From: Mangrovibrevibacter kandeliae
Lineage (GTDB): Bacteria > Pseudomonadota > Alphaproteobacteria > Rhizobiales > Rhizobiaceae
Reading direction: 5' to 3'
Assembly: GCF_024519155.1 (NCBI RefSeq)
Contig: NZ_JANIFJ010000003.1
Coordinates: 124,001-188,000 of the forward strand
DNA length: 64,000 bases
This document shows, one piece after another, positions 40,897 to 54,848 of the stretch; positions within the stretch are counted from its first letter, which is position 1; every line of letters starts with the position of its first letter. Made by a program: the position numbers and the translations under genes. A model generated the notes under the pieces. That model was given only the letters and a program-made list of their open reading frames with translations, did no database searches and was not told the DNA's origin.

Positions 40897-41685
40897 ATGG
40901 CGCGCCGACCGCTGATCGCAGGGAATTGGAAGATGCACGGCGGCAGGGCTGATCTGGACAAGCTTCGGATGATCCGCGAGGCGGCGCGACGCCAAATCTG
41001 CGAGACGACGGACGTTGTCGTCTGCCCGCCGGCGACGCTTCTGGCGCACGCCTTCGAGGCGCTGGAGCCGACGGTCGCGGTCGGTGGACAGGACTGTCAC
41101 TTCGCCGCGTCGGGCCCCTACACCGGCAGCATCTCCGCGCCGATGCTGGCGGACAGCGGCGCCCGCTACGTCATTCTCGGCCATTCGGAGCGGCGCTCGG
41201 GCTGCGGCGAGGACGACGCGCTGGTCGCCCGCAAGGTGGCCGCCGCCTGGAGCGCCGGCCTCGTGGCGATCGTGTGCGTGGGCGAGACCGAGGCCGAGCA
41301 CGCCGCCGGGCGGACGCTCGCGGTCCTGAGGGAGGAGTTGACCGGCTCGCTGCCGAGCGGCGCCACCGGCGACAACACGGTGATCGCCTACGAGCCGATC
41401 TGGGCGATCGGGGCCGGACGCACGCCGACGCCGGATGAGATCGAGAAGATCCACCACGCCATGCGCGAGCACCTGTCGCACCGCATCGGCGAGCCGGCCG
41501 CCCGTGCGGTGCGCCTCCTCTATGGCGGGTCGGTGAAGCCCGAAAACGCCGGCGAGATCCTGGCGATCCGTAACGTCGACGGCGCACTGGTCGGCGGCGC
41601 CAGCTTGAACGCCGAGGATTTCATCGCGATATGCCGGTCGGTTCCCGAACCGGCGGCGGCGCCACCGCGAGGCGGGTTGGAATAA
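40897..41685 (+). CDS. tpiA: Triosephosphate isomerase
   Basis: Interconverts dihydroxyacetone phosphate and glyceraldehyde-3-phosphate. The 262-residue TIM barrel has catalytic Lys12 in AGNWKMHG, the His in VILGHSERR, and the Glu in IAYEPIWAIG. The phosphate loop LLYGGSVKPENA is intact. The C-terminal 15 residues are Pro/Ala/Gly-rich and slightly longer than usual. The ATG follows GGGGAGGG. secG follows 55 bases downstream. Confidence 0.97.
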   Translation: MARRPLIAGNWKMHGGRADLDKLRMIREAARRQICETTDVVVCPPATLLAHAFEALEPTVAVGGQDCHFAASGPYTGSISAPMLADSGARYVILGHSERRSGCGEDDALVARKVAAAWSAGLVAIVCVGETEAEHAAGRTLAVLREELTGSLPSGATGDNTVIAYEPIWAIGAGRTPTPDEIEKIHHAMREHLSHRIGEPAARAVRLLYGGSVKPENAGEILAIRNVDGALVGGASLNAEDFIAICRSVPEPAAAPPRGGLE

Positions 41686-41740
41686 GGCGGCGGCTCCTAT
41701 ACAAGGCGCCGGTCCTCTCCTGACGTTCAGCGAAAAACGA

Positions 41741-42505
41741 ATGCAAACAATCCTCATCATCATCCATCTGATGATCGTCCTGGCGCTCGTCGTCGTCGTG
41801 CTGCTGCAGCGCTCGGAGGGCGGCGCGCTCGGCATCGGCGGAGGCGGCGGGGGATTGATGACCGCGCGGGGCGCGGCGAACGCGCTGACCCGCACGACGG
41901 CGATCCTGGCCGGCGGCTTCTTTGTGACTTCGCTGGCGCTCGGCCTGATCGCCCGCTATGGCGAGCAGCCGACCGACATCCTGAACCGGTTGCCGGCCAC
42001 CCAGGGCCAGACCCAGCCGCAGTCGCAGGACAATGGCAGCCTGCTCGACCAGCTCGGCGGACTGCCGAGCCAGACGCCGAACGAGCCTTCGGTCCCGGCT
42101 GGCGCGACGCCCGAGGATCAGGCCGCGCCAGCGGCGAGCGCGCCCGCGGCTCCGACGGCTCCGGCACCGGCCGCCGAGGCGCCGGCCGATAGCGGCGGGG
42201 TGCCGGTCGGTCCGGGAGGCGCCGCGCAGACTGCACCGCAGGTCGATGCGCCGGGCGCGCCCGCCGCCGGGACAACCGGCCAGACGACGCCGGCAACGCC
42301 CGCCTCCGATGCTGCGCCCGCGACGGCGACGGCCGTTCCGGCGACCAGCGACCAGACCGCGGCCCCATCGGGCAGCGCGACGTCCTCGGGCGAGGTCTCG
42401 CCCGCGCAGGCGCCGGACAATGCCGCTTCGGACGCTGCGCCGACGGCAACGCCGCCGGCTCCGGCCGGCGACGCCGCGAACGGCACGGTGCCTCCGGCCC
42501 AGTAA
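41741..42505 (+). CDS. secG: Preprotein translocase subunit SecG with long Ala/Pro tail
   Basis: The small membrane subunit of the SecYEG channel. The first 85 residues are a standard SecG: first membrane helix (about 3-22), the conserved QRSEGGALGIGGG loop, and the second helix (about 55-75). After that, about 170 residues are low-complexity, rich in Ala, Pro, Thr and Ser, with little charge. Alphaproteobacterial SecG proteins often have an extended tail, but this one is long. Such a tail would lie on one side of the membrane and is probably disordered. The ribosome site is weak. A terminator follows. Confidence 0.9.
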   Translation: MQTILIIIHLMIVLALVVVVLLQRSEGGALGIGGGGGGLMTARGAANALTRTTAILAGGFFVTSLALGLIARYGEQPTDILNRLPATQGQTQPQSQDNGSLLDQLGGLPSQTPNEPSVPAGATPEDQAAPAASAPAAPTAPAPAAEAPADSGGVPVGPGGAAQTAPQVDAPGAPAAGTTGQTTPATPASDAAPATATAVPATSDQTAAPSGSATSSGEVSPAQAPDNAASDAAPTATPPAPAGDAANGTVPPAQ

Positions 42506-42528
42506 GGCGGTCCGAACAGACCGGAACC

Positions 42529-42560
42529 GGACGGGGCGCTCGCGCGCCCCGTTTCATTTT
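42529..42560 (+). terminator. Rho-independent terminator after secG
   Basis: Nine-base arms ACGGGGCGC (42531-42539) and GCGCCCCGT (42544-42552) around a TCGC loop, followed by TTCATTTT. Confidence 0.75.
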
Positions 42561-42605
42561 GAGGCTGCCTGGCGAAAAACGACTGGCAGAATCGTGGACG
42601 AGTGA

Positions 42606-45135
<2,530 letters not shown>

Positions 45136-45139
<4 letters not shown>

Positions 45140-45969
45140 GCCAGCCCAATTCCACCGTGACGCTCGGCACCGTCGCCTTCGACAATGCCAGGTCCTTCGC
45201 CCTCATCGCCGGTCCCTGCCAGATGGAGAGCCGCGACCACGCGATGATGATCGCCGAAAGGATGAAGCGGCTCACCGACGACCTCGGGATCGGTTACGTC
45301 TTCAAGGCGAGCTTCGACAAGGCCAACCGCACCAGCCTCTCGGGTCGGCGCGGCATCGGCCTCGACGGCGCGCTGCCGGTCTTTCAGGAAATCAAGGAGA
45401 CCTTCGGGCTGCCGGTGCTGACCGACATCCACAACGAGGCGCAGTGCGCCGTCGTCGGCGAGGTCTGCGACATTCTGCAGATCCCGGCCTTCCTGTGCCG
45501 CCAGACCGATCTTCTGATCGCCGCCGCCAAGACCGGCCGGGTGATCAACGTCAAGAAGGGCCAGTTCCTCGCGCCCTGGGACATGAAGAACGTCGTCGCC
45601 AAGATCAGCGACAGCGGCAATCCCAACGTGCTCGCCACCGAGCGCGGCGTCTCCTTCGGCTACAACACGCTCGTCTCCGACTTCCGGGCGCTGCCGATCA
45701 TGGCCGAGATGGGAACGCCCGTCGTCTTCGACGCCACCCACTCGGTGCAGCAGCCGGGCGGGCAGGGGGGCTCGTCGGGCGGCGAGCGCCGCTTCGTCGC
45801 CACGCTCGCCCGGGCGGCGGTGGCGGTCGGCGTCGCGGGCCTCTTCATCGAGACGCACGAGGATCCGGACACCGCGCCGTCCGACGGCCCGAACATGGTG
45901 CCGCTCGATCAGATGCCGGAGCTCCTCAAGCGGCTGAAGGCGCTGGACGCGGTGGCGAAGGACTATTGA
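45136..45969 (+). CDS. kdsA: 3-deoxy-8-phosphooctulonate synthase (KDO-8-P synthase)
   Basis: Condenses arabinose-5-phosphate with phosphoenolpyruvate to KDO-8-phosphate for the LPS inner core. The 277-residue protein has AGPCQMESRDHAM, FKASFDKANRTS, the cysteine in DIHNEAQCAVVGEVCDILQ-type segments, and TERGVSFGYNTLVSD. Start is a TTG overlapping the VOC gene stop, but with a strong GAAGGAGG site. The next gene, eno, supplies phosphoenolpyruvate, a sensible neighbour. Whether it is the metal-dependent class cannot be settled by eye. Confidence 0.96.
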
Positions 45970-46025
45970 CGGCGGAGATCGTCGGGGCGCCGCCCCCGCT
46001 TCTCAGCCCTCCCGACATGCTCTAG

Positions 46026-47345
<1,320 letters not shown>

Positions 47346-47351
47346 GGCGCC

Positions 47352-48305
47352 TCACCGGAACCGGCGGCGCCCGCGCGACCGCCGGTTCTCGACCGGATTG
47401 CCGTCCTCGTCCGTCATCTCGCGGCTGACCTGCGCGTAGGAGACGAGCGCGAACAGCGCCGCGCCTCCGATGACGTTGCCGATCAGCGCAGGCACGTAGA
47501 AGCCCGCCACCGCGTGTCCGACCCCGATATCACCCGAGAAGACGAGCGTCATCGCCTCCACCGAACCGGCGACGATGTGGGTGAGGTCGAAGAGCGCGAT
47601 GAGGTAGGTCATCAGCGCGATTACAGGGAAGCTGCTCTGATCGGCCGAGGGGAGCAGCCAGACGATGGTGGCCATCAGCCAGCCCGCGGCGATCGCCCGC
47701 AGCAGCATCGTCCACCATCCGTGCCCGACCACCGCTTCCGTCGCGATCGACTTTGCCGCCGCGGTCACCTCCGGCAGGTGCAGGACGTCGAGCGCGATGC
47801 CGGCGCCGAACACCGCCGTCCCCAGGATGTTGGCAAGAAGGACGCAGCCCCACAGGCGTGCCACCGCCCAGACCCCCTCCAGCGACGGGCGGGCGAAGAC
47901 CGGCAGCACCGCGGTGATGGTGATCTCGGTGAAGAGTTGCTGACGGGCGAGGATCACGATGAGGAAGCCGACGCTGTAGCCCCAGTTCTCGACCAGCGGA
48001 CGCCACGCGCTGTCGGGCAGTCCGATGCGGAGCGCGGCCTCTGCGAAGACCGAGAAGCCGATCGACAGACCCGCGGCCAGACCCGACCACAACAGGCTGG
48101 CGGTCGGCCGCTCCAGCTCCTGCTCACCCTCCTGGCGGACGATTTCATAGACCGCGAGCGGCCTGAGCTTCGAGCGGTTGGAAACCTCCTTCAGCTCCTC
48201 CGGGGTCAGCGGCGAGCCCTCTTCGCGGAGACGGCGCTCCGTCGCCTCCGTCGGATGCTTGTGCTCGCCGGACCGGCGGTTTGAACGCGTCGTTCTGGTG
48301 TCCAT
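47352..48305 (-). CDS. Formate/nitrite transporter (FNT) family protein
   Basis: A membrane channel of the FNT family, closest in layout to the YfdC branch. The 317-residue protein has a soluble, charged N-terminal region (about 1-70, EHKHPTEATERRLREEG), then six hydrophobic segments with ILARQQLFTEITITAVLP, LWGCVLLANILG, and FDLTHIVAGSVEAMT, and a basic C-terminus (RRSRGRRRFR). The core FNT pattern including the channel-lining His in LTHIVAGS is visible. The ATG chosen gives the usual start; an upstream TTG/other start is unlikely. The substrate is unknown. It separates eno from ftsB, genes usually adjacent in relatives. Confidence 0.85.
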   Translation of the reverse strand: MDTRTTRSNRRSGEHKHPTEATERRLREEGSPLTPEELKEVSNRSKLRPLAVYEIVRQEGEQELERPTASLLWSGLAAGLSIGFSVFAEAALRIGLPDSAWRPLVENWGYSVGFLIVILARQQLFTEITITAVLPVFARPSLEGVWAVARLWGCVLLANILGTAVFGAGIALDVLHLPEVTAAAKSIATEAVVGHGWWTMLLRAIAAGWLMATIVWLLPSADQSSFPVIALMTYLIALFDLTHIVAGSVEAMTLVFSGDIGVGHAVAGFYVPALIGNVIGGAALFALVSYAQVSREMTDEDGNPVENRRSRGRRRFR

Positions 48306-48464
48306 GGCCGTCAGTCTCCGAACGCAGCGCCAGCGGCCGGAATGCGGGGGCACACGGGAGGTTCCAGCGCGGGCGCTGCAATTGCAGGGGGCCGCGGAAA
48401 CCCGATGTTAAGCATGGACGGGGCATGGTCTGCCCAGCATCCGAGACGACCGGCCGGTATCGAC

Positions 48465-48773
48465 ATGTGGACCAAGCAGAAGAAAAACCGCCATACCGGC
48501 CGCCTGATCGTGCCGGCGGTCGCCGCCAGCTTCCTCGCCTACTTCGCGGTGCACGCCAAGAGCGGCCAGTACGGCATCGAAGCCAAGGCAGCGCTGGAGC
48601 AGGACCTCGCGACGCGGCAGGCTTCGCTGGGCAGGCTCGTCAAGGAGCGCGAGAGCCTTGAGAAGCGGGTCCAGCTCCTGCACGACGGAACGCTGGAGCG
48701 CGACATGCTCGACGAGCAGGCGCGGCGGGCGCTGAACATGGGCACCGAGGACGAGATCGTCATCCTGCGGTGA
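48465..48773 (+). CDS. ftsB: FtsB/DivIC family septum formation initiator
   Basis: A small bitopic division protein that works with FtsL and FtsQ. The 102-residue protein has a short basic cytoplasmic start (WTKQKKNRHTGR), one membrane helix (about 14-30), a coiled-coil (about 40-72) and the C-terminal DMLDEQARRALNMG motif typical of the family. The chosen ATG gives the usual length; upstream in-frame ATGs would add a non-conserved extension. It precedes pdhA by 259 bases, as in other Rhizobiales. Confidence 0.85.
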   Translation: MWTKQKKNRHTGRLIVPAVAASFLAYFAVHAKSGQYGIEAKAALEQDLATRQASLGRLVKERESLEKRVQLLHDGTLERDMLDEQARRALNMGTEDEIVILR

Positions 48774-49032
48774 GCCGCCGGCGGGCACGACGGCCACAGC
48801 TGGGCCACGTCGCCGGACGCCCTTCGCGCACTGTCCATCCGCCATCATCAGCACGAGGTGTAGCAATGATGCGGTGCAGCATAACCAAAATTCAGTTACG
48901 ATAACCGCAATGTGCCTAATTTAACCGGAATGCAGGCAAGCCGAGCGGCTCTGCTTGCTCTTGGCCCGTCCGGTACTATAGTGCAGCCGACACTGCTTCG
49001 GCACTCGCACCTGTCATGATCGGGAGGGCACC
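48774..49032. other. 259-base upstream region of the pdh operon
   Basis: An AT-richer segment (about 48880-48940) with repeated AACC/TAAC words lies before the pdhA promoter candidate. It contains TGCGGTGCA (48872-48880), a TGC-N3-GCA arrangement like the phasin motif. I see no gene in it. Confidence 0.5.
48955..48982 (+). promoter_or_regulatory. Candidate promoter of the pdh operon
   Basis: TTGCTC (48955-48960), a 16-base spacer and TATAGT (48977-48982). The -10 is close to consensus and lies about 50 bases before pdhA. Confidence 0.45.
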
Positions 49033-50124
49033 ATGGCCACGGCCAGAAGACGCAACGGCGCAGCGGATGGCGAGGCGCCGGCGGCGCCCGACGCGGCGAT
49101 CATCGACGCGCTCAAGAAGTTCGAGACGCCCGCGCCGGCAGCCTTCTCCAAGGACGAGGAACTGCGCGCCTATCGCGACATGCTGCTGATCCGCCGCTTC
49201 GAGGAGAAGGCGGGTCAGCTCTACGGCATGGGCTTCATCGGCGGCTTCTGTCACCTCTATATCGGGCAGGAGGCGGTCGTCGTCGGCATGCAGATGGCGA
49301 TGCAGGAGGGCGATCAGGTCATCACCGGTTACCGCGACCATGGCCACATGCTGGCGACCGGCATGGCCGCGCGCGGCGTGATGGCCGAGCTGACCGGGCG
49401 GCGCAGCGGCTATTCCAAGGGGAAGGGCGGCTCGATGCACATGTTCTCCAAGGAGAAGAACTTCTTCGGCGGCCACGGCATCGTCGGCGCGCAGGTGCCG
49501 ATTGGCACGGGTCTCGCCTTCGCCAACCGCTACAACGGCTCGAAGGCGGCCTCGATCACCTATTTCGGCGACGGTGCCGCCAACCAGGGCCAGGTGTACG
49601 AGAGCTTCAACATGGCCTCGTTGTGGAAGCTCCCGGTGGTCTACATCATCGAGAACAACCGCTACGCCATGGGCACGTCGGTGAATCGTGCGTCGGCGGA
49701 GACGAACTTCTCGCACCGCGGCCTGTCCTTCAAGATCCCGGGGATACAGGTCGACGGGATGGACGTGCGGGCGGTCAAGGCGGCGGGCGATCTGGCGCTC
49801 GAGCATTGCCGCAGCGGCGAGGGGCCGGTCATCCTCGAGATGATGACCTACCGCTATCGCGGCCACTCCATGTCGGATCCGGCGAAGTATCGCACCCGCG
49901 ACGAGGTGCAGAAGATGCGCTCCGAGCAGGATCCGATCGACCAGGTCCGGCGTCGTCTCGCCGAGGAGCAGGGCGTCTCCGAGGACGACCTGAAGGCGAT
50001 CGACAAGGAGGTGCGCGACGTCGTCGCCGACTCGGCCGATTTCGCCCAGAACGATCCGGAGCCGGACGTGTCCGAGCTGTGGACTGACATCTATGCCGAA
50101 GCCGTGCCCCAGGCCGCCGAGTAG
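49033..50124 (+). CDS. pdhA: Pyruvate dehydrogenase E1 component, alpha subunit
   Basis: With the beta subunit it decarboxylates pyruvate using thiamine diphosphate. The 363-residue protein has an Ala-rich start, then the E1-alpha core: YRDMLLIRRFEEKAGQLYG, HLYIGQEAVVVG, the ThDP motif running from FGDGAANQGQVYE to the IIENNRYAMGTS loop, and RYRGHSMSDPAKYRTRDEV. Length and alpha2beta2 type are standard for alphaproteobacteria. The ATG follows GGGAGG. pdhB follows 12 bases later. Confidence 0.97.
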   Translation: MATARRRNGAADGEAPAAPDAAIIDALKKFETPAPAAFSKDEELRAYRDMLLIRRFEEKAGQLYGMGFIGGFCHLYIGQEAVVVGMQMAMQEGDQVITGYRDHGHMLATGMAARGVMAELTGRRSGYSKGKGGSMHMFSKEKNFFGGHGIVGAQVPIGTGLAFANRYNGSKAASITYFGDGAANQGQVYESFNMASLWKLPVVYIIENNRYAMGTSVNRASAETNFSHRGLSFKIPGIQVDGMDVRAVKAAGDLALEHCRSGEGPVILEMMTYRYRGHSMSDPAKYRTRDEVQKMRSEQDPIDQVRRRLAEEQGVSEDDLKAIDKEVRDVVADSADFAQNDPEPDVSELWTDIYAEAVPQAAE

Positions 50125-50136
50125 GACGAGGACATC

Positions 50137-51576
<1,440 letters not shown>

Positions 51577-51585
51577 GGAGGTTCA

Positions 51586-51612
51586 ATGCCCGAGTGCCCG
51601 GAGCCGTCGTGA
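51586..51612 (+). other. Eight-codon mini-ORF with strong ribosome site
   Basis: An ATG directly after GAGGAGGTTCA opens the peptide MPECPEPS, whose stop TGA shares four bases with the GTG start of the SRPBCC gene (GTGA at 51609-51612). It could couple translation of the next gene to pdhB, or mark a frame error or drifted start. Observed directly; function is inference. Confidence 0.3.
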
Positions 51613-52067
51613 GCGAAGACGTTCTGCGCCTGACGCGGGTCGTCGATGCTTCTCCGGCCGAGGTCTGGGGTTGTCTGACGCGGCCGGACTGCTTCAAGTC
51701 TTGGTGGCGGGAGCATCTGGAGTTCGAGGCGCGGCAGGGCGGCCGCTTCGTCGAGCCCTGGGTGGACCCGACGGGCCGCAACCGGGTGACGCGGGCGCAG
51801 GTGACGGCCTTCCATCCGCCGCGCGGGCTGGTGATGGTCTGGGCCGACGACGACTGGAGCTTCGACACCGTGGTGTCGATCTCGATCGTTCCGACCGCCG
51901 AGGGCGGATCCGAGGTCGAGGTCGAGCATCAGGGCTGGCACGCCGCGCCGGTCACGATGCGGGGGCTTCTGATGGATGACCACAGCCAGGGCTGGAACCA
52001 GCGCCTGGCCGATCTCGCCGAGCACGCCGAGGCGCACATCGGCAAGGACAAAGGCAAGGCTCATTAG
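51609..52067 (+). CDS. SRPBCC (AHSA1-like) domain protein
   Basis: A 152-residue START/Bet v1-like protein of the AHA1 group: LRLTRVVDASPAEVWGCLTRPD, SWWREHLEFEARQGGRF and the C-terminal GWNQRLADLAEHAE. Such proteins bind hydrophobic ligands or act as Hsp90 cochaperones in eukaryotes; bacterial roles are mostly unknown. It lies inside the pdh operon between pdhB and the Uma2-like gene. Start is a GTG with GGAG six bases upstream and overlaps a preceding mini-ORF; an in-frame GTG at 51594 is an alternative. No membrane segment. Confidence 0.8.
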   Translation: MSEDVLRLTRVVDASPAEVWGCLTRPDCFKSWWREHLEFEARQGGRFVEPWVDPTGRNRVTRAQVTAFHPPRGLVMVWADDDWSFDTVVSISIVPTAEGGSEVEVEHQGWHAAPVTMRGLLMDDHSQGWNQRLADLAEHAEAHIGKDKGKAH

Positions 52068-52080
52068 GAAGGAGGCCTGG

Positions 52081-52680
52081 ATGTCGATCACGCGCAACCG
52101 CTCCGCCACCTATGCCGATCTTCAAGCCGTGCCGCCGCATCGCGTCGCCGAGATCATCGACGGCGTCCTGGTGACGCACCCGCGTCCGGCGCCAAAGCAT
52201 GGCGTGGCTGCAGCCGCGCTCGGCGCTGACCTGATGGCGCCGTTCCAGTGGGGCAGGAGCGGCGGCCCGGGCGGCTGGATTTTTGTTGTCGAGCCCGAAC
52301 TCCACATCGGTAGCCAGGTCGTCGTGCCCGACCTCGCCGGCTGGCGCCGCGAGCGCCTGCCGCGCCTGCCCGACGAGGCCTATTTCGATCTGCCGCCCGA
52401 TTGGGTCTGCGAGGTTGCCTCGCCCTCGACCGAGGCCTACGACCGCGGGCCGAAGCGTCGGATCTATGCCGAGGCCGGCGTCGCGTTTCTCTGGCTGCTC
52501 GATCCCCGGTCCGAGGTGCTGGAAACCTTCAGTCTTGCCGGCGAGCGCTGGCTCCTCACCGGCACCTTCGCCGGCCGCGAGGACGTCGCGGCGCCGCCTT
52601 TCGACGCCATCACCTTCTCGCTCGGCGATCTCTGGCCCTTCGATGACGCCGAGCCCGCCGCCCCATCCGACGCCCCCTAA
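52081..52680 (+). CDS. Uma2 family (DUF820) putative nuclease
   Basis: A 199-residue protein of the Uma2/DUF820 family, which has a PD-(D/E)XK nuclease-like fold. The opening TYADLQAVPPHRVAEIIDGVL, the central VVPDLAGWRRERLP (Asp of the motif) and VCEVASPSTEAYDRGPKRRIYAEAGV (E...K-type residues) are typical. Endonuclease activity is assumed from fold only; these proteins are often in multiple copies and their role is open. It has a strong GAAGGAGG site and lies between the SRPBCC gene and pdhC. Base composition does not stand out. Confidence 0.82.
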   Translation: MSITRNRSATYADLQAVPPHRVAEIIDGVLVTHPRPAPKHGVAAAALGADLMAPFQWGRSGGPGGWIFVVEPELHIGSQVVVPDLAGWRRERLPRLPDEAYFDLPPDWVCEVASPSTEAYDRGPKRRIYAEAGVAFLWLLDPRSEVLETFSLAGERWLLTGTFAGREDVAAPPFDAITFSLGDLWPFDDAEPAAPSDAP

Positions 52681-52708
52681 CAGGACCGCTGTCCGCGGAG
52701 ACGACCCG

Positions 52709-54148
52709 ATGCCGATCAATGTCACGATGCCCGCGCTCTCGCCGACGATGGAGGAGGGCAATCTCGCCAAGTGGCTGGTGAAGGAGGGCGACCAGGTCTC
52801 CTCCGGCGACGTCATCGCCGAGATCGAAACCGACAAGGCGACGATGGAGGTCGAGGCGGTGGACGAGGGCACCGTCGCCAAGATCCTGGTGCCGGCCGGC
52901 ACCGAGGGCGTGAAGGTCAACGCCGTCATAGCCGTTCTCGCCGCCGAGGGCGAGAGCGTCGACGACGCGGCGAGCGGCAAGTCCGAGGCGTCTCCCGCGC
53001 CGCAATCCTCCGGCAGCGGCAACGGCGCCATCGCGCCCGATCCCAAGGCCGACGATGCCGTGACGGGCAGCGCCGAGGCGGCCAGGCAGCCGGAGATGCG
53101 CGGCGATCAGCGCGTCGAGGGCGCGGCACCTATGCCGGCGCCCAAGGGCAACGGTGCGGCTTCGGCCGAGGGCGGTCGCACCTTCGCCTCGCCGCTTGCC
53201 CGCCGGCTCGCCAAGGAGCAGGGCATCGACCTGTCCGGCGTGCAGGGGTCCGGCCCGCACGGCCGCGTCGTGAAGGCCGACATCGAGGCCGCCGGAAAGT
53301 CCGGCGGCGCGCCGAAGACTGCGCCGGCCGCCGACAAGGCCGCTGCGCCGCAGGCCTCCGCTGGGCAGGCGCCGGCCACCGCGCCGATGGCGCGTGCGGC
53401 GAGCGACGAGTCGATCCTCAAGCTCTTCGCCGAGGACTCCTATGAGAAGATCCCGCATGACGGCATGCGCAAGACGATCGCCAAGCGGCTGGTCGAATCG
53501 AAGCAGACCGTCCCGCACTTCTACCTGACGGTCGATTGCGAGCTCGACGCGCTGCTGGCGCTGCGCAAGCAGCTCAACGACGCCGCGCCGATGCAGAAGA
53601 CCGATGCGGGGGATAAGCCGGCTTACAAGCTCTCGGTCAACGACATGATCATCAAGGCGATGGCGTTGGCGCTGAAGGCGGTGCCGATGGCCAACGTTTC
53701 CTGGACCGACGGCGCGATGCTGAAGCACAAGCACGCCGACGTCGGCGTCGCCGTGTCGATCGAGGGCGGGCTGATCACCCCGATCATCCGCCGCGCCGAG
53801 GAGAAGACCCTGTCGACCATCTCCAACGAGATGAAGGATCTTGCCAGGCGCGCCCGGGCGCGCAAGCTGAAGCCCGAGGAGTACCAGGGCGGCACCACGG
53901 CCGTCTCCAATCTCGGCATGTTCGGCATCAAGGACTTCTCGGCGGTGATCAATCCTCCGCATGCGACCATCCTGGCGGTCGGCGCCGGCGAGGAGCGCGC
54001 CGTGGTGAAGGGCGGCGAGATCAAGATCGCGACGGTGATGACCGTGACGCTCTCGACCGACCACCGGGCGGTCGACGGCGCGCTCGGGGCAGAGCTGATG
54101 GTCGCCTTCAAGCAGTTCATCGAGAACCCGATGGGCATGCTGGTCTGA
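52709..54148 (+). CDS. pdhC: Dihydrolipoamide acetyltransferase (E2) of pyruvate dehydrogenase
   Basis: The core of the PDH complex, passing acetyl from lipoate to CoA. The 479-residue protein has one lipoyl domain (1-78, Lys43 in [10 protein letters not shown]), an Ala/Pro/Gly-rich linker (about 90-165), the peripheral subunit-binding domain (about 170-205, SPLARRLAKEQGIDLSGV), a second linker and the catalytic domain from about 245 with the active-site TLSTDHRAVDGALGAEL. It fits the PdhC pattern with one lipoyl domain. The SGNH gene follows in 11 bases. Confidence 0.96.
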   Translation: MPINVTMPALSPTMEEGNLAKWLVKEGDQVSSGDVIAEIETDKATMEVEAVDEGTVAKILVPAGTEGVKVNAVIAVLAAEGESVDDAASGKSEASPAPQSSGSGNGAIAPDPKADDAVTGSAEAARQPEMRGDQRVEGAAPMPAPKGNGAASAEGGRTFASPLARRLAKEQGIDLSGVQGSGPHGRVVKADIEAAGKSGGAPKTAPAADKAAAPQASAGQAPATAPMARAASDESILKLFAEDSYEKIPHDGMRKTIAKRLVESKQTVPHFYLTVDCELDALLALRKQLNDAAPMQKTDAGDKPAYKLSVNDMIIKAMALALKAVPMANVSWTDGAMLKHKHADVGVAVSIEGGLITPIIRRAEEKTLSTISNEMKDLARRARARKLKPEEYQGGTTAVSNLGMFGIKDFSAVINPPHATILAVGAGEERAVVKGGEIKIATVMTVTLSTDHRAVDGALGAELMVAFKQFIENPMGMLV

Positions 54149-54159
54149 GCTCAAAGGCG

Positions 54160-54837
54160 ATGAAGACCGTCCTCGCTTATGGCGACTCCCTGACCTGGGG
54201 GCGCGACGCCGCGACCGCGGGCCGCCATGCCTATGCCGATCGCTGGCCGACGCGGCTTGCGACCGGCCTCGGCGAGGACGTTCTCGTCATCGTCGAGGGG
54301 CTCAATGGTCGCACGACGGCCTACCACGATCCGACGATCGCCGAGGAGCGAAATGGCGCGACGATCCTTCCGACGCTCCTTGCGACCCACCAGCCTCTCG
54401 ACCTGATCGTCATCCTCCTCGGCACCAACGACTTCAAGCGTCACACCGGCGGCGGCAACGCCTACGAATCGAAGCTTGGGATGCAGCGCCTGGTCCAGAT
54501 CGTGCGCGGCTTCGACTATGTCGTCGGCGATGGGCCGCCCGACATTCTGCTGGTCTCGCCGCCCACCATCCGGCGCGGCAACGACCCGCGCATCAAGGCG
54601 ATGCTCGACGAGGCCGGGCCGCAATCGCAACGTCTCCCGGATCTCTACCAGGAGCTGGCGGCCGAGACGAGCTGCCACCATTTCGACGCGGCGAGCATCT
54701 GCGAGACGACCCTCGTCGACGGCATCCACCTCGATGCCGAGAACTCCCGCCGGCTTGGCGATGCGCTCGTGCCGGTGGTCAAACATCTCCTGGAGGCCAG
54801 GCCTCCGATCAATGCAATGCCTGCCGGCAACGCCTGA
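54160..54837 (+). CDS. SGNH/GDSL hydrolase family protein
   Basis: A 225-residue serine esterase of the SGNH superfamily: block I YGDSLTWG with nucleophile Ser10, block III ILLGTNDFK, and block V DGIHLDAEN with the Asp-His pair. GLNGRTTA near residue 48 is typical of the arylesterase-like group. No signal peptide, so probably cytosolic. It lies between pdhC and lpdA, a placement I recall in other Rhizobiales; the substrate is unknown. The ATG follows AAAGGCG. Confidence 0.85.
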   Translation: MKTVLAYGDSLTWGRDAATAGRHAYADRWPTRLATGLGEDVLVIVEGLNGRTTAYHDPTIAEERNGATILPTLLATHQPLDLIVILLGTNDFKRHTGGGNAYESKLGMQRLVQIVRGFDYVVGDGPPDILLVSPPTIRRGNDPRIKAMLDEAGPQSQRLPDLYQELAAETSCHHFDAASICETTLVDGIHLDAENSRRLGDALVPVVKHLLEARPPINAMPAGNA

Positions 54838-54848
54838 GGACACCCGAC

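Noticed and set aside
52081-52680. Restriction-modification or defence island at the Uma2-like gene
   Set aside because: No methyltransferase, helicase or other defence gene is near. A lone Uma2-like gene in a metabolic operon is not evidence for a defence system.
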